From Candidatus Sumerlaeota bacterium (GTDB lineage: Bacteria; Sumerlaeota; Sumerlaeia; UBA8349), in contig DNPO01000002.1 in assembly GCA_003501375.1 (NCBI GenBank), positions 1 to 11,809 on the forward strand: a stretch of 11,809 bases of DNA, given 5' to 3'. Below, in pieces: positions 1 to 7,158 of this stretch. Position 1 is the stretch's first letter. Every line of letters begins with the position of its first letter. A program made the translations under genes and the position numbers. The notes beneath the pieces were generated by a model that was not told the DNA's origin, ran no database searches, and worked only from the letters and a program-made list of their open reading frames with translations.

Positions 1-46
1 CCCTTTTTTGCTCCATTTTTCCTGATTTTGAATCTTGGTTTCGCGC

Positions 47-70
47 GTGTTTATCCGTGTCCATCCGTGG
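47..70. repeat. Short 10-bp tandem repeat
   Basis: Two near-identical 10-bp units lie back to back (GTGTTTATCC at 47-56 and GTGTCCATCC at 57-66), followed by a partial third copy, GTGG, at 67-70. On the other strand this reads as CACGGATGGA-type units. From memory, short arrays of this type are common between genes in environmental PVC and related genomes. The array lies outside any convincing coding region and carries no obvious promoter or terminator. Confidence 0.5.
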
Positions 71-127
71 CTAATTTTTGAAGGGTGGCTGTTTTGAAAC
101 TGGTTATAGTAAAATCAACATTCTCAA

Positions 128-210
128 TCGTCCCGATGGGACGAGTTTTATTTTTATTTTTCACCCGGCGCTAAAGCGCCGGGCTAAAATCATACCGTTC
201 CTACGGAACG
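128..210. repeat. Cluster of three intergenic hairpins (REP-like)
   Basis: Three perfect inverted repeats lie within 83 bp. The first is TCGTCCC-GAT-GGGACGA at 128-144. The second is CCCGGCGC-TAAA-GCGCCGGG at 164-183. The third is CGTTCC-TAC-GGAACG at 196-210. AT-rich spacers of 19 and 12 bp separate them. Three different stems in a row, each with a tiny loop, is unlike a single terminator and resembles composite repetitive extragenic palindromes. They lie downstream of the glycosyltransferase gene that ends at 275. The first stem is followed on the plus strand by a T-rich stretch, so it could also end plus-strand transcription coming from the left. Confidence 0.6.
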
Positions 211-274
211 AAAACAAAACTCTTGTACGGACTTTTGCAACTGGCTCAATAAAAAAATTTGCGTCCTTTGTCTT

Positions 275-1165
275 TTACGCCCTGGGCAGTTTTCCACCGC
301 GGCGCAAAATGCCATCCCGCAAACCTCGCCACAAGGCGGAAACTTGTGCGGGTTTTCCATGCCGCAAAAAGGACAACGCACGCACCAGTAAAATAAAAAT
401 CAGATACACGCTGCCCACCAACCGCTCCGCAAGGGTTCCCTGCCGATGCAGAAACATCCAGCGATTGCGCGCATCATAATAGAGCATGGCGGGACGGCCC
501 TCGGCGGAAGTGCTGGCCGACTCCAGATGAATCACGCGAGCGCTGGGGACATAAGCGATCTCAAAACCAGCACGCGCTAACGCCAGGCAATAGTCAGCAT
601 CTTCGTAGTATAAAAAAAACGGCTCATAAAATCGAATACTCGTTTCGAGCGCACGACGCGATACCAGCAGCGCGCACGCGGAACTAAAACGAAACCGTTC
701 CGGTTTGTCGTATTGCCCACGGTCTTCCTGGCGCAACCCGCGATTGCGGCACCGGGCACGTGACATTTCCACGATGCCGCCCGCTGCGTACAAAAGCGGT
801 TTTTCGGGCAAAAGAATTTTCGGCGCAGCAAGACCATATTGCATCGCTGCATTAGCCAGTAATTTCAATCCGCCTGCCTCCACCACCGCGTCGTTGTTCA
901 GCAATAGCACCGCATCGGTTCCATCGGCCAGCGCGATCTCCATCCCCTGATTGCAACCCGCGCCAAAACCTAAGTTATTTTCGTTTGCCTGAACAACTAC
1001 CCGGGATTCATTGTTATAAAGTTGCCGCGCCCAAGCGCCGTCCCCATCGTTTTCAATCAGAATAACGCGCACATCAATCTCTGTTTCCGCGAGCACGGAG
1101 TCAATGGCCTGTTGGGTTATGTCGGGACGGTGGTAATTGACGATGATGGCGTGGAGCATATTCAA
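275..1165 (-). CDS. Family 2 glycosyltransferase, rhamnosyltransferase-like
   Basis: This is a probable inverting GT2 (GT-A fold) enzyme that moves a sugar from a nucleotide donor onto a growing surface polysaccharide at the cytoplasmic face of the inner membrane. The N-terminus (HAIIVNYHRPD, residues 5-15) is the usual first strand of the nucleotide-binding fold. The strand ending VLLLNNDAVV (residues 86-95) carries the NND metal/nucleotide site typical of WbbL-like rhamnosyltransferases, in place of DXD. FFLYYEDADYCLAL (residues 183-196) is the conserved ED-D acceptor/catalytic motif. A hydrophobic stretch near residues 250-266 may anchor it to the membrane. The length, 296 aa, is normal. 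It follows the histidine kinase gene after 36 bp and is probably cotranscribed with it. The start is ambiguous: TTG at 1165 has GAGG 9 nt upstream, while an ATG two codons later (1159) has no well-placed site. Donor and acceptor cannot be read from the sequence. Confidence 0.9.
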   Translation of the reverse strand: MNMLHAIIVNYHRPDITQQAIDSVLAETEIDVRVILIENDGDGAWARQLYNNESRVVVQANENNLGFGAGCNQGMEIALADGTDAVLLLNNDAVVEAGGLKLLANAAMQYGLAAPKILLPEKPLLYAAGGIVEMSRARCRNRGLRQEDRGQYDKPERFRFSSACALLVSRRALETSIRFYEPFFLYYEDADYCLALARAGFEIAYVPSARVIHLESASTSAEGRPAMLYYDARNRWMFLHRQGTLAERLVGSVYLIFILLVRALSFLRHGKPAQVSALWRGLRDGILRRGGKLPRA

Positions 1166-1201
1166 ATATGAAAACCTCAGACAGGATGCACCGGATGAAG
1201 A

Positions 1202-3538
1202 TCAGCCGCGGTTGACTTCTTCTTTTTGTTCCACGGGAAGTTTGATGGTAAAAACCGCACCGCCCGTGCGACGATTACGAACTCCGATGGTTCCGCCATG
1301 TTCCGCGATGATATTATGGCAAATTGAAAGCCCCACCCCCATTCCCATTTTTTTCTTTTTCGTGAAGAAAGGATCGAAAATCCGCGGGAGGTCTTCCGGG
1401 GCAATCCCCGGCCCGTTATCAGCAAAAACGATATGCACAAAATCTTCGCTCAGTCGCGTTTTTACCGAGATTACCTTGCGCCCTTCCTGTTTCCCCATCG
1501 CTTCACACGCGTTGGTAATCAGATTCAGCATCACCTGGCTGATGCGCTGGGGCGAAAAGCGGAATGCGGGGATGCGGGTGGAAAACTCGGAGAGCAGTTC
1601 AATCCCGTGTGACTCAATCAGGTTGCGAGAGATGTCTAAATTACTCTGAATCGTCTGATTGATATCTGCCATTTGTTGCAACGCCTGATTGGGACGGTTG
1701 AGATCGAGCAAGTTTTTCACCGTGTCGCGGATGTGCGTGAAGGCATCGCGCACGATGGAAATTTCATCCAGCAGTTTTTCGTTCTCCGCTTTTTTTGCGT
1801 CGGACTGGATCGCATTCAACGTGAAGGTTACGGCTTGCAGAGGCGAGTTAATTTCGTGTGCAATGGAGGCCGCCAGCATGCCTGTTGCTGCGAGACGTTC
1901 TGACTGAATGAGTTGGTTCTGGAGGGTTTTGGAAATTTCGATTTCACGAACAAACTGGGCATTGATGGCGGACAACTCACCGGTGCGGGAACGGATGCGT
2001 TCTTCCAATTCCTCGCGAGCCTTGACGTGGCGTCGCTCGGCTTCCTTCTGATCTGTCACGTCGTCGAAGATGCAAGCCATGCCCTCATAAACTCCGTCGG
2101 TTTCTAGTGGCACAAACCAACCGGAAAGCAAGAGGGTTTCGCGGTTAATATTTTGGATGGAAACGGCATCCACCCGCACGGTGCGGAGTTCGGTTTTCGC
2201 CTGGAGATAAGCGGAACGGATGCCACGTAGGACGTTGCCCGGCAGCCCCGACAGGACATGCACCCCCACCGCCTGCCGCAGAGTCACGCCCGCAATTTCC
2301 AACGCACGGGAATTGGCATGGAGGATCACGTCGTTGACATCTGACGTCCAAATGGCCACGGGGATTTTTTCAAACGCAGTTTGAAAAAGGTTGCTCCGGT
2401 GTGGCAGGTCCGACACGGGAAACTTCCACGTGGAAATATCTTTGATCGACTGCAAAACACAGCGGACTTCGCCCGCGTCATTCCGTTGAAAAGTGGTGGT
2501 GACCAGCGCCCAAATTTTATTTCCGTTTTTATGCAGGTAGCGTTTTTGCAGGGTGGTTTGCGCCGGGGCGGGAGAACGCAAAAGGTCCCGCATGCCTTCC
2601 GCCTCAAAAACAATATCGTCGGGGTGGGTAATTTCGGAAAGTTTCTTGCCCTTCAATTCCTCACGCGTATAGCCCGTCAAGCGGCAAAAGGCCGGGTTGG
2701 CGTTCAGAATGTGGCAGGAGGGAAAATCGATTTGCAGCAATCCGTCCGGGGTCTGTTCAAACAACCCGCGGGTTTCTTCCTCGCTCCTCCGCAACCGGAG
2801 TTCTTCGTTTTTTCGCACGGTAATGTCAATGACCGAACCAATGATCCGTTGCGGGTTCCCCGCCAGATCAAACAGGGCAACCTGTCCGCAGTCACGTACC
2901 CAAATCCATCCCCGGTGCTTGGACCGCAGTCGGTATTCGAGCAAGTGCTCGACGATGCGGTGCTCGCAATAATCTTCCAAAAGTTTTTGGAAGGCAAACG
3001 TATCATCGGGATGTACCAATGTCCGGCACCATTCCATACTGGGCTTAACCTCGTTCGGTTCCATCCCCAGCATTTGGAAAAGACGCGCATTCCACACAAT
3101 AGTGTCGCTTGTCACGTGCAAATCCCAAACCCCCGCATGAATTGCACTGGTAACATGACGTAAGGTGTCTTCGGCACGATGCAGAGCACGTCGAAGGCGA
3201 GCGGCTTCCACCGTGTCGTTCAATAAACGCAGAAAAATTTCTTTGGAGTCTGGAGTGACAATGATACGAGGGAAGGGTTCGAGTTGGGGGGCATGCGATA
3301 GCAGAGACAAACCCGCGCCACATTTGCTGATCTCACGCACCAGCGTGGGTTGGAGCGAAGCGGGTTCCATTTCGCCACCCAACACCAAATCAATGGGGCT
3401 GGAGCGGAGAACATCCAGCGCCTGCATCAAGTCAGAGACGGCGGTACAAAGAAAGCCCTCAGCATCCAAAAATGCACCTAAGAAACCCCGAAGGGAATCC
3501 TGTGTTTCAACCAAGAGAATGCGTGGGGCGGACGGCAT
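1202..3538 (-). CDS. Soluble PAS sensor histidine kinase with degenerate receiver domain
   Basis: A 778-aa hybrid-like histidine kinase. From the N-terminus it has a receiver-like domain (about residues 5-110), three PAS domains (about 130-245, 260-370 and 385-495), a coiled coil (about 500-550), a HisKA dimerisation domain with H-box SIAHEINSPL (His561), and a HATPase domain with N-box NLITNACEA (Asn676), G1 DNGPG (707-711), F-box FDPFF and G2 GMGVGLS. The kinase core looks intact, so it should autophosphorylate on His561. No transmembrane segment or signal peptide is visible, so it is probably cytosolic. In the receiver domain, the position of the phosphoacceptor Asp (usually DLVLLD--MP) reads DLVLGGEMEP, and the N-terminal acidic pair is Glu-Thr, so phosphotransfer there is unlikely. 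ATG 3538 was chosen because GGAGG lies 5 nt upstream; the frame is open to a TTG at 3568 that has no such site. No response regulator is adjacent. The ligand is unknown. Confidence 0.93.
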   Translation of the reverse strand: MPSAPRILLVETQDSLRGFLGAFLDAEGFLCTAVSDLMQALDVLRSSPIDLVLGGEMEPASLQPTLVREISKCGAGLSLLSHAPQLEPFPRIIVTPDSKEIFLRLLNDTVEAARLRRALHRAEDTLRHVTSAIHAGVWDLHVTSDTIVWNARLFQMLGMEPNEVKPSMEWCRTLVHPDDTFAFQKLLEDYCEHRIVEHLLEYRLRSKHRGWIWVRDCGQVALFDLAGNPQRIIGSVIDITVRKNEELRLRRSEEETRGLFEQTPDGLLQIDFPSCHILNANPAFCRLTGYTREELKGKKLSEITHPDDIVFEAEGMRDLLRSPAPAQTTLQKRYLHKNGNKIWALVTTTFQRNDAGEVRCVLQSIKDISTWKFPVSDLPHRSNLFQTAFEKIPVAIWTSDVNDVILHANSRALEIAGVTLRQAVGVHVLSGLPGNVLRGIRSAYLQAKTELRTVRVDAVSIQNINRETLLLSGWFVPLETDGVYEGMACIFDDVTDQKEAERRHVKAREELEERIRSRTGELSAINAQFVREIEISKTLQNQLIQSERLAATGMLAASIAHEINSPLQAVTFTLNAIQSDAKKAENEKLLDEISIVRDAFTHIRDTVKNLLDLNRPNQALQQMADINQTIQSNLDISRNLIESHGIELLSEFSTRIPAFRFSPQRISQVMLNLITNACEAMGKQEGRKVISVKTRLSEDFVHIVFADNGPGIAPEDLPRIFDPFFTKKKKMGMGVGLSICHNIIAEHGGTIGVRNRRTGGAVFTIKLPVEQKEEVNRG

Positions 3539-3543
3539 GAACG

Positions 3544-3548
3544 CCTCC
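3544..3548 (-). promoter_or_regulatory. Ribosome binding site fixing the kinase start
   Basis: On the minus strand GGAGG lies 5 nt before ATG 3538. This decides in favour of the 778-aa histidine kinase over the 10-residue longer version that would start at TTG 3568. Confidence 0.65.
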
Positions 3549-3607
3549 GGGGAACGATGCGCGGTCAAATCAAGCGCAGATGGTTAGATGCCTGACAAAA
3601 TGCAACA

Positions 3608-4720
3608 TCAGGCCGTCTCAAGCAATTCGCTCTCAATCGCGGCGATTTCCGCCGGTTCCAACTGCTTGCTCAACACAAGCGAATCCTGGAAACGCGTTAA
3701 GTCCAGGTGCATGAGCGACCAGTGGCGATTGGTATTGTGCGCCACCACGGTGCCTTGGGCATCCTCGCACCAATATACCGCTTCCCACGAACGGCCCGGA
3801 GTAAACTCAATCGAAAGGACTTGGCCGCGAACCAATGCCGATTCTGCGCTGATGGGGGTTGACTCTTCCGCGATTTCCTCCGGCGACGGATTCGGCCAGT
3901 TGGCGTGCCGGGTAGACTCTGTGGTAGAAGGTTGCACCGGCTGCGGAGCAGGCTTGGGCGCACCAGTCTTGATATGCGGAACAAAACGCGCATCGGTAAA
4001 TTTTGCCAGATGGAAAACAATGTGATGGCGGTTCCACATCAGTTTGCTGCGTAATGCAGGCAGGTGGTCAGGCGGAATCTGCCCGATTTGCTCCCATTGC
4101 CCCTCTTCCAGAATAGAAAGACCTTCCGGTCGCAAAGAACCATTGGGGTTCAGCAAAAGCACCGAATCCAAATTGCCTCCATTGGATTGAGTGTCATGCT
4201 GAAAAACCGCAACCTGCTCATCGGGGAGCAACAAAATTGCGCCCGTGGGAGGCAGCGGGATGGACGGAGCGGGGGGGGGAGTAGTCGCGCCAGGCGTAAT
4301 GATCCGCAGCGCAGGCGGCGGGACAGGGGCGGGTGACTGCTCCAAAGTAGACGTAAGCCGTTTCAGTTCAGCGTCCAAGGAACCCAGCGTGCCCAGTTGA
4401 CGCGGCTCACTTCCCCGGGCCTCCGGTCGCGCCGAAGTTGGCCTTGCCTTGACAGGTTCCGCTTTGCCAACGCGCTTTTGCACCTGACGCGAAAATTGGC
4501 GCAGAAACATCTCATCCGCAATATTCCCCTTCGCAGACACCGGGGGAATATTGGCATCGACGAGGGACGACGCAGGAGCCGAAGAGACCGAATCCTCCGC
4601 ATCCGGAGCAGGCTCAGGAGTATGTGCACGCATGGAATTCAAGCGGTCTTGTATGGATAACCCCCCCTCAGAAGTCGCAGGGGTGGGTCGGGAGGGGACG
4701 TTGTTTTGCTGGGAAGCCAT
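3608..4720 (-). CDS. Proline-rich protein of unknown function
   Basis: I do not recognise this 370-aa protein. Residues 1-155 are low-complexity, rich in Pro, Ala, Ser and Glu, and probably disordered, with one short helical segment (about 66-90). A compact domain covers about 156-250 and a second about 290-370, joined by another Pro-rich linker. The domains share motifs: NRHHIVFHL (residues 230-238) against NRHWSLMHL (331-339), and a helix QIPPDHLPALRSKL (214-227) against QLEPAEIAAIESEL (353-366). That suggests a diverged duplication, though the order of the two motifs differs between copies. There is no signal peptide or membrane segment, so it is probably cytosolic. It is the first of three codirectional genes and ends 69 bp before the kinase start, which suggests a shared role in sensing or regulation (inference). 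ATG 4720 was chosen because the extension to 4837 reads as random, Cys- and Leu-rich sequence; no strong ribosome binding site supports either start. Confidence 0.75.
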   Translation of the reverse strand: MASQQNNVPSRPTPATSEGGLSIQDRLNSMRAHTPEPAPDAEDSVSSAPASSLVDANIPPVSAKGNIADEMFLRQFSRQVQKRVGKAEPVKARPTSARPEARGSEPRQLGTLGSLDAELKRLTSTLEQSPAPVPPPALRIITPGATTPPPAPSIPLPPTGAILLLPDEQVAVFQHDTQSNGGNLDSVLLLNPNGSLRPEGLSILEEGQWEQIGQIPPDHLPALRSKLMWNRHHIVFHLAKFTDARFVPHIKTGAPKPAPQPVQPSTTESTRHANWPNPSPEEIAEESTPISAESALVRGQVLSIEFTPGRSWEAVYWCEDAQGTVVAHNTNRHWSLMHLDLTRFQDSLVLSKQLEPAEIAAIESELLETA

Positions 4721-4752
4721 AATGTTTAGGATCAAGTTCTCTGGTGGAAATC

Positions 4753-4768
4753 TTGTACAATCAATTGA
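4753..4768. promoter_or_regulatory. Two abutting 8-bp palindromes, possible operator
   Basis: TTGTACAA (4753-4760) is followed immediately by TCAATTGA (4761-4768). Both are perfect palindromes and lie 33-48 bp upstream of the start of the proline-rich protein, where a repressor or activator could bind. No matching regulator is encoded in the window. AT-rich 8-bp palindromes also arise by chance. Confidence 0.2.
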
Positions 4769-5141
4769 TCGGCAAAGTAAGAGTAAAAAATTAGTCCTTT
4801 TATCACGCGGGAGAAAACCCCCACGGCAAAAAACCAAAAGTAGCAGTTAGGACTGTAGCACAATCCTCGTGAAATAACAAGAACAAAGTCCACCTCATTT
4901 CTTTGTTTGTAAACCTGCGATGTTTTTATCCTCTTGCAATCAAGCATTAAAAGGCCCTCTCTGACGGAGCGAATCGGCTTAAAGTGCAACTATTTCGCCT
5001 TTACCCAGCCTTCGCAGAAAACAATCACAAGGTTCATCTTTTCATTGCCCCACAGATGGGTACATCTGGCCGTTGCTGCCATTTTATGCTTTTTACCCCA
5101 CGCTACTGGCAGGAGAGTTTCAAAATTGCGGAAATGGCCCC

Positions 5142-5174
5142 TTTGGAGTGCGGCTCATGCTGCCGCACTCCAAA
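5142..5174. repeat. Perfect 13-bp inverted repeat with 7-nt loop
   Basis: TTTGGAGTGCGGC (5142-5154) pairs without mismatch with GCCGCACTCCAAA (5162-5174) across the loop TCATGCT. Neither strand has a run of T after the stem, so it is not a typical intrinsic terminator. It lies about 80 bp upstream of the CYTH start and 20 bp upstream of the promoter candidate. It could be a dispersed extragenic palindrome or a large operator; the GC-rich stem with GCGGC/GCCGC at the loop end resembles REP-type elements. Confidence 0.75.
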
Positions 5175-5193
5175 AAGCGCTTATGGGTTTTGA

Positions 5194-5222
5194 TTGCACC
5201 TTTTGCCTCCACACGCTATGCT
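5194..5222 (+). promoter_or_regulatory. Weak sigma-70-like promoter candidate for the CYTH/antiporter pair
   Basis: TTGCAC (5194-5199) and TATGCT (5217-5222) are separated by exactly 17 bp and lie 32 bp upstream of the CYTH start codon. Matches to the consensus hexamers are 3 of 6 and 4 of 6. The spacing and position are good and the sequence match is poor. Confidence 0.3.
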
Positions 5223-5254
5223 TGGCATGGGTGTGTAACAAGGAGAAGACCCGT

Positions 5255-5722
5255 ATGGCTTTAGAAATTGAACGTAAGTATCTGGTACATCCCGAACACT
5301 TGCCGCCGTTGGAAAACGGGCGCGAATTCATTCAGGGCTATTTGTGTGAAACCCCGGAAATTCGCTTCCGCATCACGGACACGCAAACCATTGTTACCAT
5401 CAAGCAAATTTTAGGCCCCGGTGAACGGCATGAGTACGAGTTTGTTCCGCGTAAGGGAATTGACGCGGACGAATTGGAGCACCTCAAAACTATCGCTCTG
5501 TGGCCGCCGCTGCGGAAAATCCGCTACAAAGTTCCCTTTGAAGGGCAACTGTGGGAAATTGATATTTACCAGGACGAGAATGCTGGCCTGATGACTTGCG
5601 AGACGGAATTGCCCTCGCGCGATCATCCGTTCACCTTGCCGCCGTGGGCTGGGGAGGAAATTACCAGCGACGGGCGGTATGCCAATATTCGTCTGACGCA
5701 ATCTCCGCTTTCGAAACGGTAA
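5255..5722 (+). CDS. CYTH domain protein, probable inorganic triphosphatase
   Basis: A 155-aa single-domain CYTH (triphosphate tunnel metalloenzyme) protein, cytosolic, expected to hydrolyse tripolyphosphate or a related triphosphate with a divalent metal. The signature EIERK is at residues 4-8, and the tunnel strands follow in order: RFR (37-39), TIK (48-50), EYE (60-62), RKIR (87-90), EID (101-103) and ETE (116-118). The C-terminal PPWAGEEITSDGRYANI resembles the end of Nitrosomonas europaea TTM (recalled, not aligned), where the family usually has basic residues after RY; here the segment is RYANIRL. The small size, with no CHAD domain or fused nucleotidyltransferase, favours an inorganic triphosphatase over a class IV adenylate cyclase. 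ATG 5255 was chosen because AAGGAG lies 9 nt upstream and the protein then begins at the motif. The frame is open for 107 codons upstream, but that part is unlike any protein and contains the inverted repeat. Confidence 0.92.
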   Translation: MALEIERKYLVHPEHLPPLENGREFIQGYLCETPEIRFRITDTQTIVTIKQILGPGERHEYEFVPRKGIDADELEHLKTIALWPPLRKIRYKVPFEGQLWEIDIYQDENAGLMTCETELPSRDHPFTLPPWAGEEITSDGRYANIRLTQSPLSKR

Positions 5723-5728
5723 ATTATC

Positions 5729-7075
5729 ATGCCCACCCCTTCTCTTCTTAGCATTTTGCCTTTCGCGATTATGCTGGCGTGCATTGCTTTAATGCCGCTG
5801 ATTCCCCGTACCCAGCACTGGTGGGATAACAATCGCAACAAGTTGTTATTATCATTGTCGCTCAGTCTGCCGATTGTGCTGTATTATTTTTTTCGTGACT
5901 TTGGCTACCACTCCGCGCATGGCGCGAGCGATCCGGGATTCTCCACCGCGCTTGTCATTTTAAAGCATGCGTTTCTCGACGAGTACGCACCGTTCATTGT
6001 TTTGCTGTTCAGTTTGTTCGTCATCAGCGGCGGCATCAACCTGCGTGGCGACATTCCCGCACATCCGATTACCAACACGATTTTTCTTGCATTGGGTGCG
6101 GGCCTGGCCAGTTTCATTGGTACCACGGGCGCGGCGATGCTGCTGATCCGCCCGGTATTACAAATCAATTCCGAACGCCGGCATGTGCGGCACACGGTGA
6201 TCTTTTTCATCTTTTTGGTGGCAAATATTGGCGGGTGCTTGTTGCCGATTGGCGATCCGCCGCTCTTTCTGGGCTACCTGCTGGGCGTGCCATTTATGTG
6301 GACGCTGCAACTCTGGAAAGAATGGCTTTTCTGCACCGTGGTGTTACTGATCGTTTATTTCATTTGGGACATGATTGCCTGGAGAACGGAAACCCAGCCG
6401 GACAAAGAGCACGAAGATGCGGTGCGTATTCCACTACAGTTGACGGGGCGCATCAACTTTTTGCTGTTGCTGGGCGTGGTGCTTGCTGCCGGGTTGATCG
6501 ATCCTTCCAAGAATTTTTTAGGAACGAGTTGGAAACCCTTCCCTTACCTGCGCGAGGCCGTGCTGTTGTCGCTGTCGGGTTTGTCGTGGGCGCTTACCAA
6601 GCGTGAAGTGCGAGTCGCGAACGATTTTAGTTTTCACCCAATTGCGGAAGTTGCCGCGTTGTTCATCGGCATCTTTGTGACCATGCAGGCACCGGTGGAA
6701 CTGCTGACATTGAAGGGCGCGAGCCTCGGGTTACTGAAACCGTGGCAATTTTTCTGGGCTTCTGGAATGCTGTCGTCCGTTCTGGACAATGCACCAACCT
6801 ATGTTGTTTTCTTCAGCACGGCGTGTTCATTGCCCGAAAGCCTGCAATCGTTGGTGGTGCAATTTGGCAAAATCGACCTTGGACTGTTGGCGGCTATTTC
6901 TTGCGGGTCGGTGTTTATGGGAGCCAACACTTACATTGGCAATGGGCCAAACTTCATGGTGAAAAGCATTGCGGAACGCAGTGGGGTGGAGATGCCGCAC
7001 TTTTTCCATTACATGTTGTATAGCGGATGCGTGCTGATTCCGCTTTTTATTTTGGTAACTTTTGTGTTTTTTTAA
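5729..7075 (+). CDS. Sodium:proton antiporter / citrate-transporter-like membrane protein
   Basis: A 448-aa polytopic inner-membrane protein of the ion transporter superfamily, close to the family annotated as sodium:proton antiporter or putative citrate transport (CitMHS_2-like). I count roughly 11 hydrophobic segments from residue 7 to the C-terminus. Two re-entrant-type motifs expected in this superfamily are visible: FIGTTGAAMLL with NIGGCLLPIGDPPLFLG in the first half, and SSVLDNAPTYVVF with GANTYIGNGPNFMV in the second. This pseudo-symmetry fits an elevator-type transporter. The Gly/Pro/Asn-rich turns probably bind the ion, but whether it moves Na+/H+ or a carboxylate cannot be told. 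It starts 6 bp after the CYTH stop without a recognisable ribosome binding site, which suggests translational coupling. Transcription should end at the hairpin starting at 7105. Confidence 0.88.
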   Translation: MPTPSLLSILPFAIMLACIALMPLIPRTQHWWDNNRNKLLLSLSLSLPIVLYYFFRDFGYHSAHGASDPGFSTALVILKHAFLDEYAPFIVLLFSLFVISGGINLRGDIPAHPITNTIFLALGAGLASFIGTTGAAMLLIRPVLQINSERRHVRHTVIFFIFLVANIGGCLLPIGDPPLFLGYLLGVPFMWTLQLWKEWLFCTVVLLIVYFIWDMIAWRTETQPDKEHEDAVRIPLQLTGRINFLLLLGVVLAAGLIDPSKNFLGTSWKPFPYLREAVLLSLSGLSWALTKREVRVANDFSFHPIAEVAALFIGIFVTMQAPVELLTLKGASLGLLKPWQFFWASGMLSSVLDNAPTYVVFFSTACSLPESLQSLVVQFGKIDLGLLAAISCGSVFMGANTYIGNGPNFMVKSIAERSGVEMPHFFHYMLYSGCVLIPLFILVTFVFF

Positions 7076-7104
7076 AAACGTGTTAACTGCTACTGCTACC
7101 ATGT

Positions 7105-7145
7105 AAAAAACGCCACAGGGGCTTGCACCCCCGTGGTGTTTTTTT
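7105..7145. terminator. Bidirectional intrinsic terminator
   Basis: A hairpin pairs AACGCCAC (7109-7116) with GTGGTGTT (7133-7140), with one G-T pair, then after an A/C mismatch GGGG with CCCC around the loop CTTGCA. Six A precede the stem and seven T end it, so each strand has a U-tract after the stem. It lies between the stop codons of the convergent antiporter gene and GtrA-like gene and can serve both. Confidence 0.85.
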
Positions 7146-7158
7146 ATGTTGGTGCGAG

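Larger units (their letters stand above)
4721..5254. other. Divergent intergenic region (about 530 bp)
   Basis: This stretch separates the minus-strand unknown/kinase/glycosyltransferase unit from the plus-strand CYTH/antiporter pair and should hold promoters for both. It contains two adjacent 8-bp palindromes (4753-4768), a small hairpin CAGATG-GGTA-CATCTG (5053-5068), a perfect 13-bp inverted repeat (5142-5174) and a weak plus-strand promoter candidate (5194-5222). Reading frames that cross it give low-complexity, unrecognisable peptides, and I see no tRNA, riboswitch or small gene in it. Confidence 0.6.

Noticed and set aside
128..160. Plus-strand intrinsic terminator from the first hairpin plus the following T-rich tract
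   Set aside because: The tract is interrupted by A residues and the hairpin belongs to a three-hairpin array. No plus-strand gene is visible upstream within the window.
2381..3163. 260-codon plus-strand open frame opposite the histidine kinase
   Set aside because: It lies entirely within the PAS-coding part of a clearly real gene, with no domain of its own and no separate start signal; it is an antisense shadow.
3590..3613. Inverted repeat GCCTGA/TCAGGC around the stop of the proline-rich protein
   Set aside because: A 6-bp stem with a 12-nt loop and no T-run is too weak for a terminator, and the downstream kinase gene is probably cotranscribed.
4721..4837. 39-residue N-terminal extension of the proline-rich protein
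   Set aside because: The extra residues are unlike the rest of the protein, rich in Cys/Leu/Phe, and would overlap the adjacent palindromes; no ribosome binding site supports that start.
4934..5254. In-frame 107-codon N-terminal extension of the CYTH protein
   Set aside because: The extension has no recognisable domain and runs through the perfect inverted repeat. AAGGAG 9 nt before ATG 5255 and the EIERK motif right after that start favour the short form.
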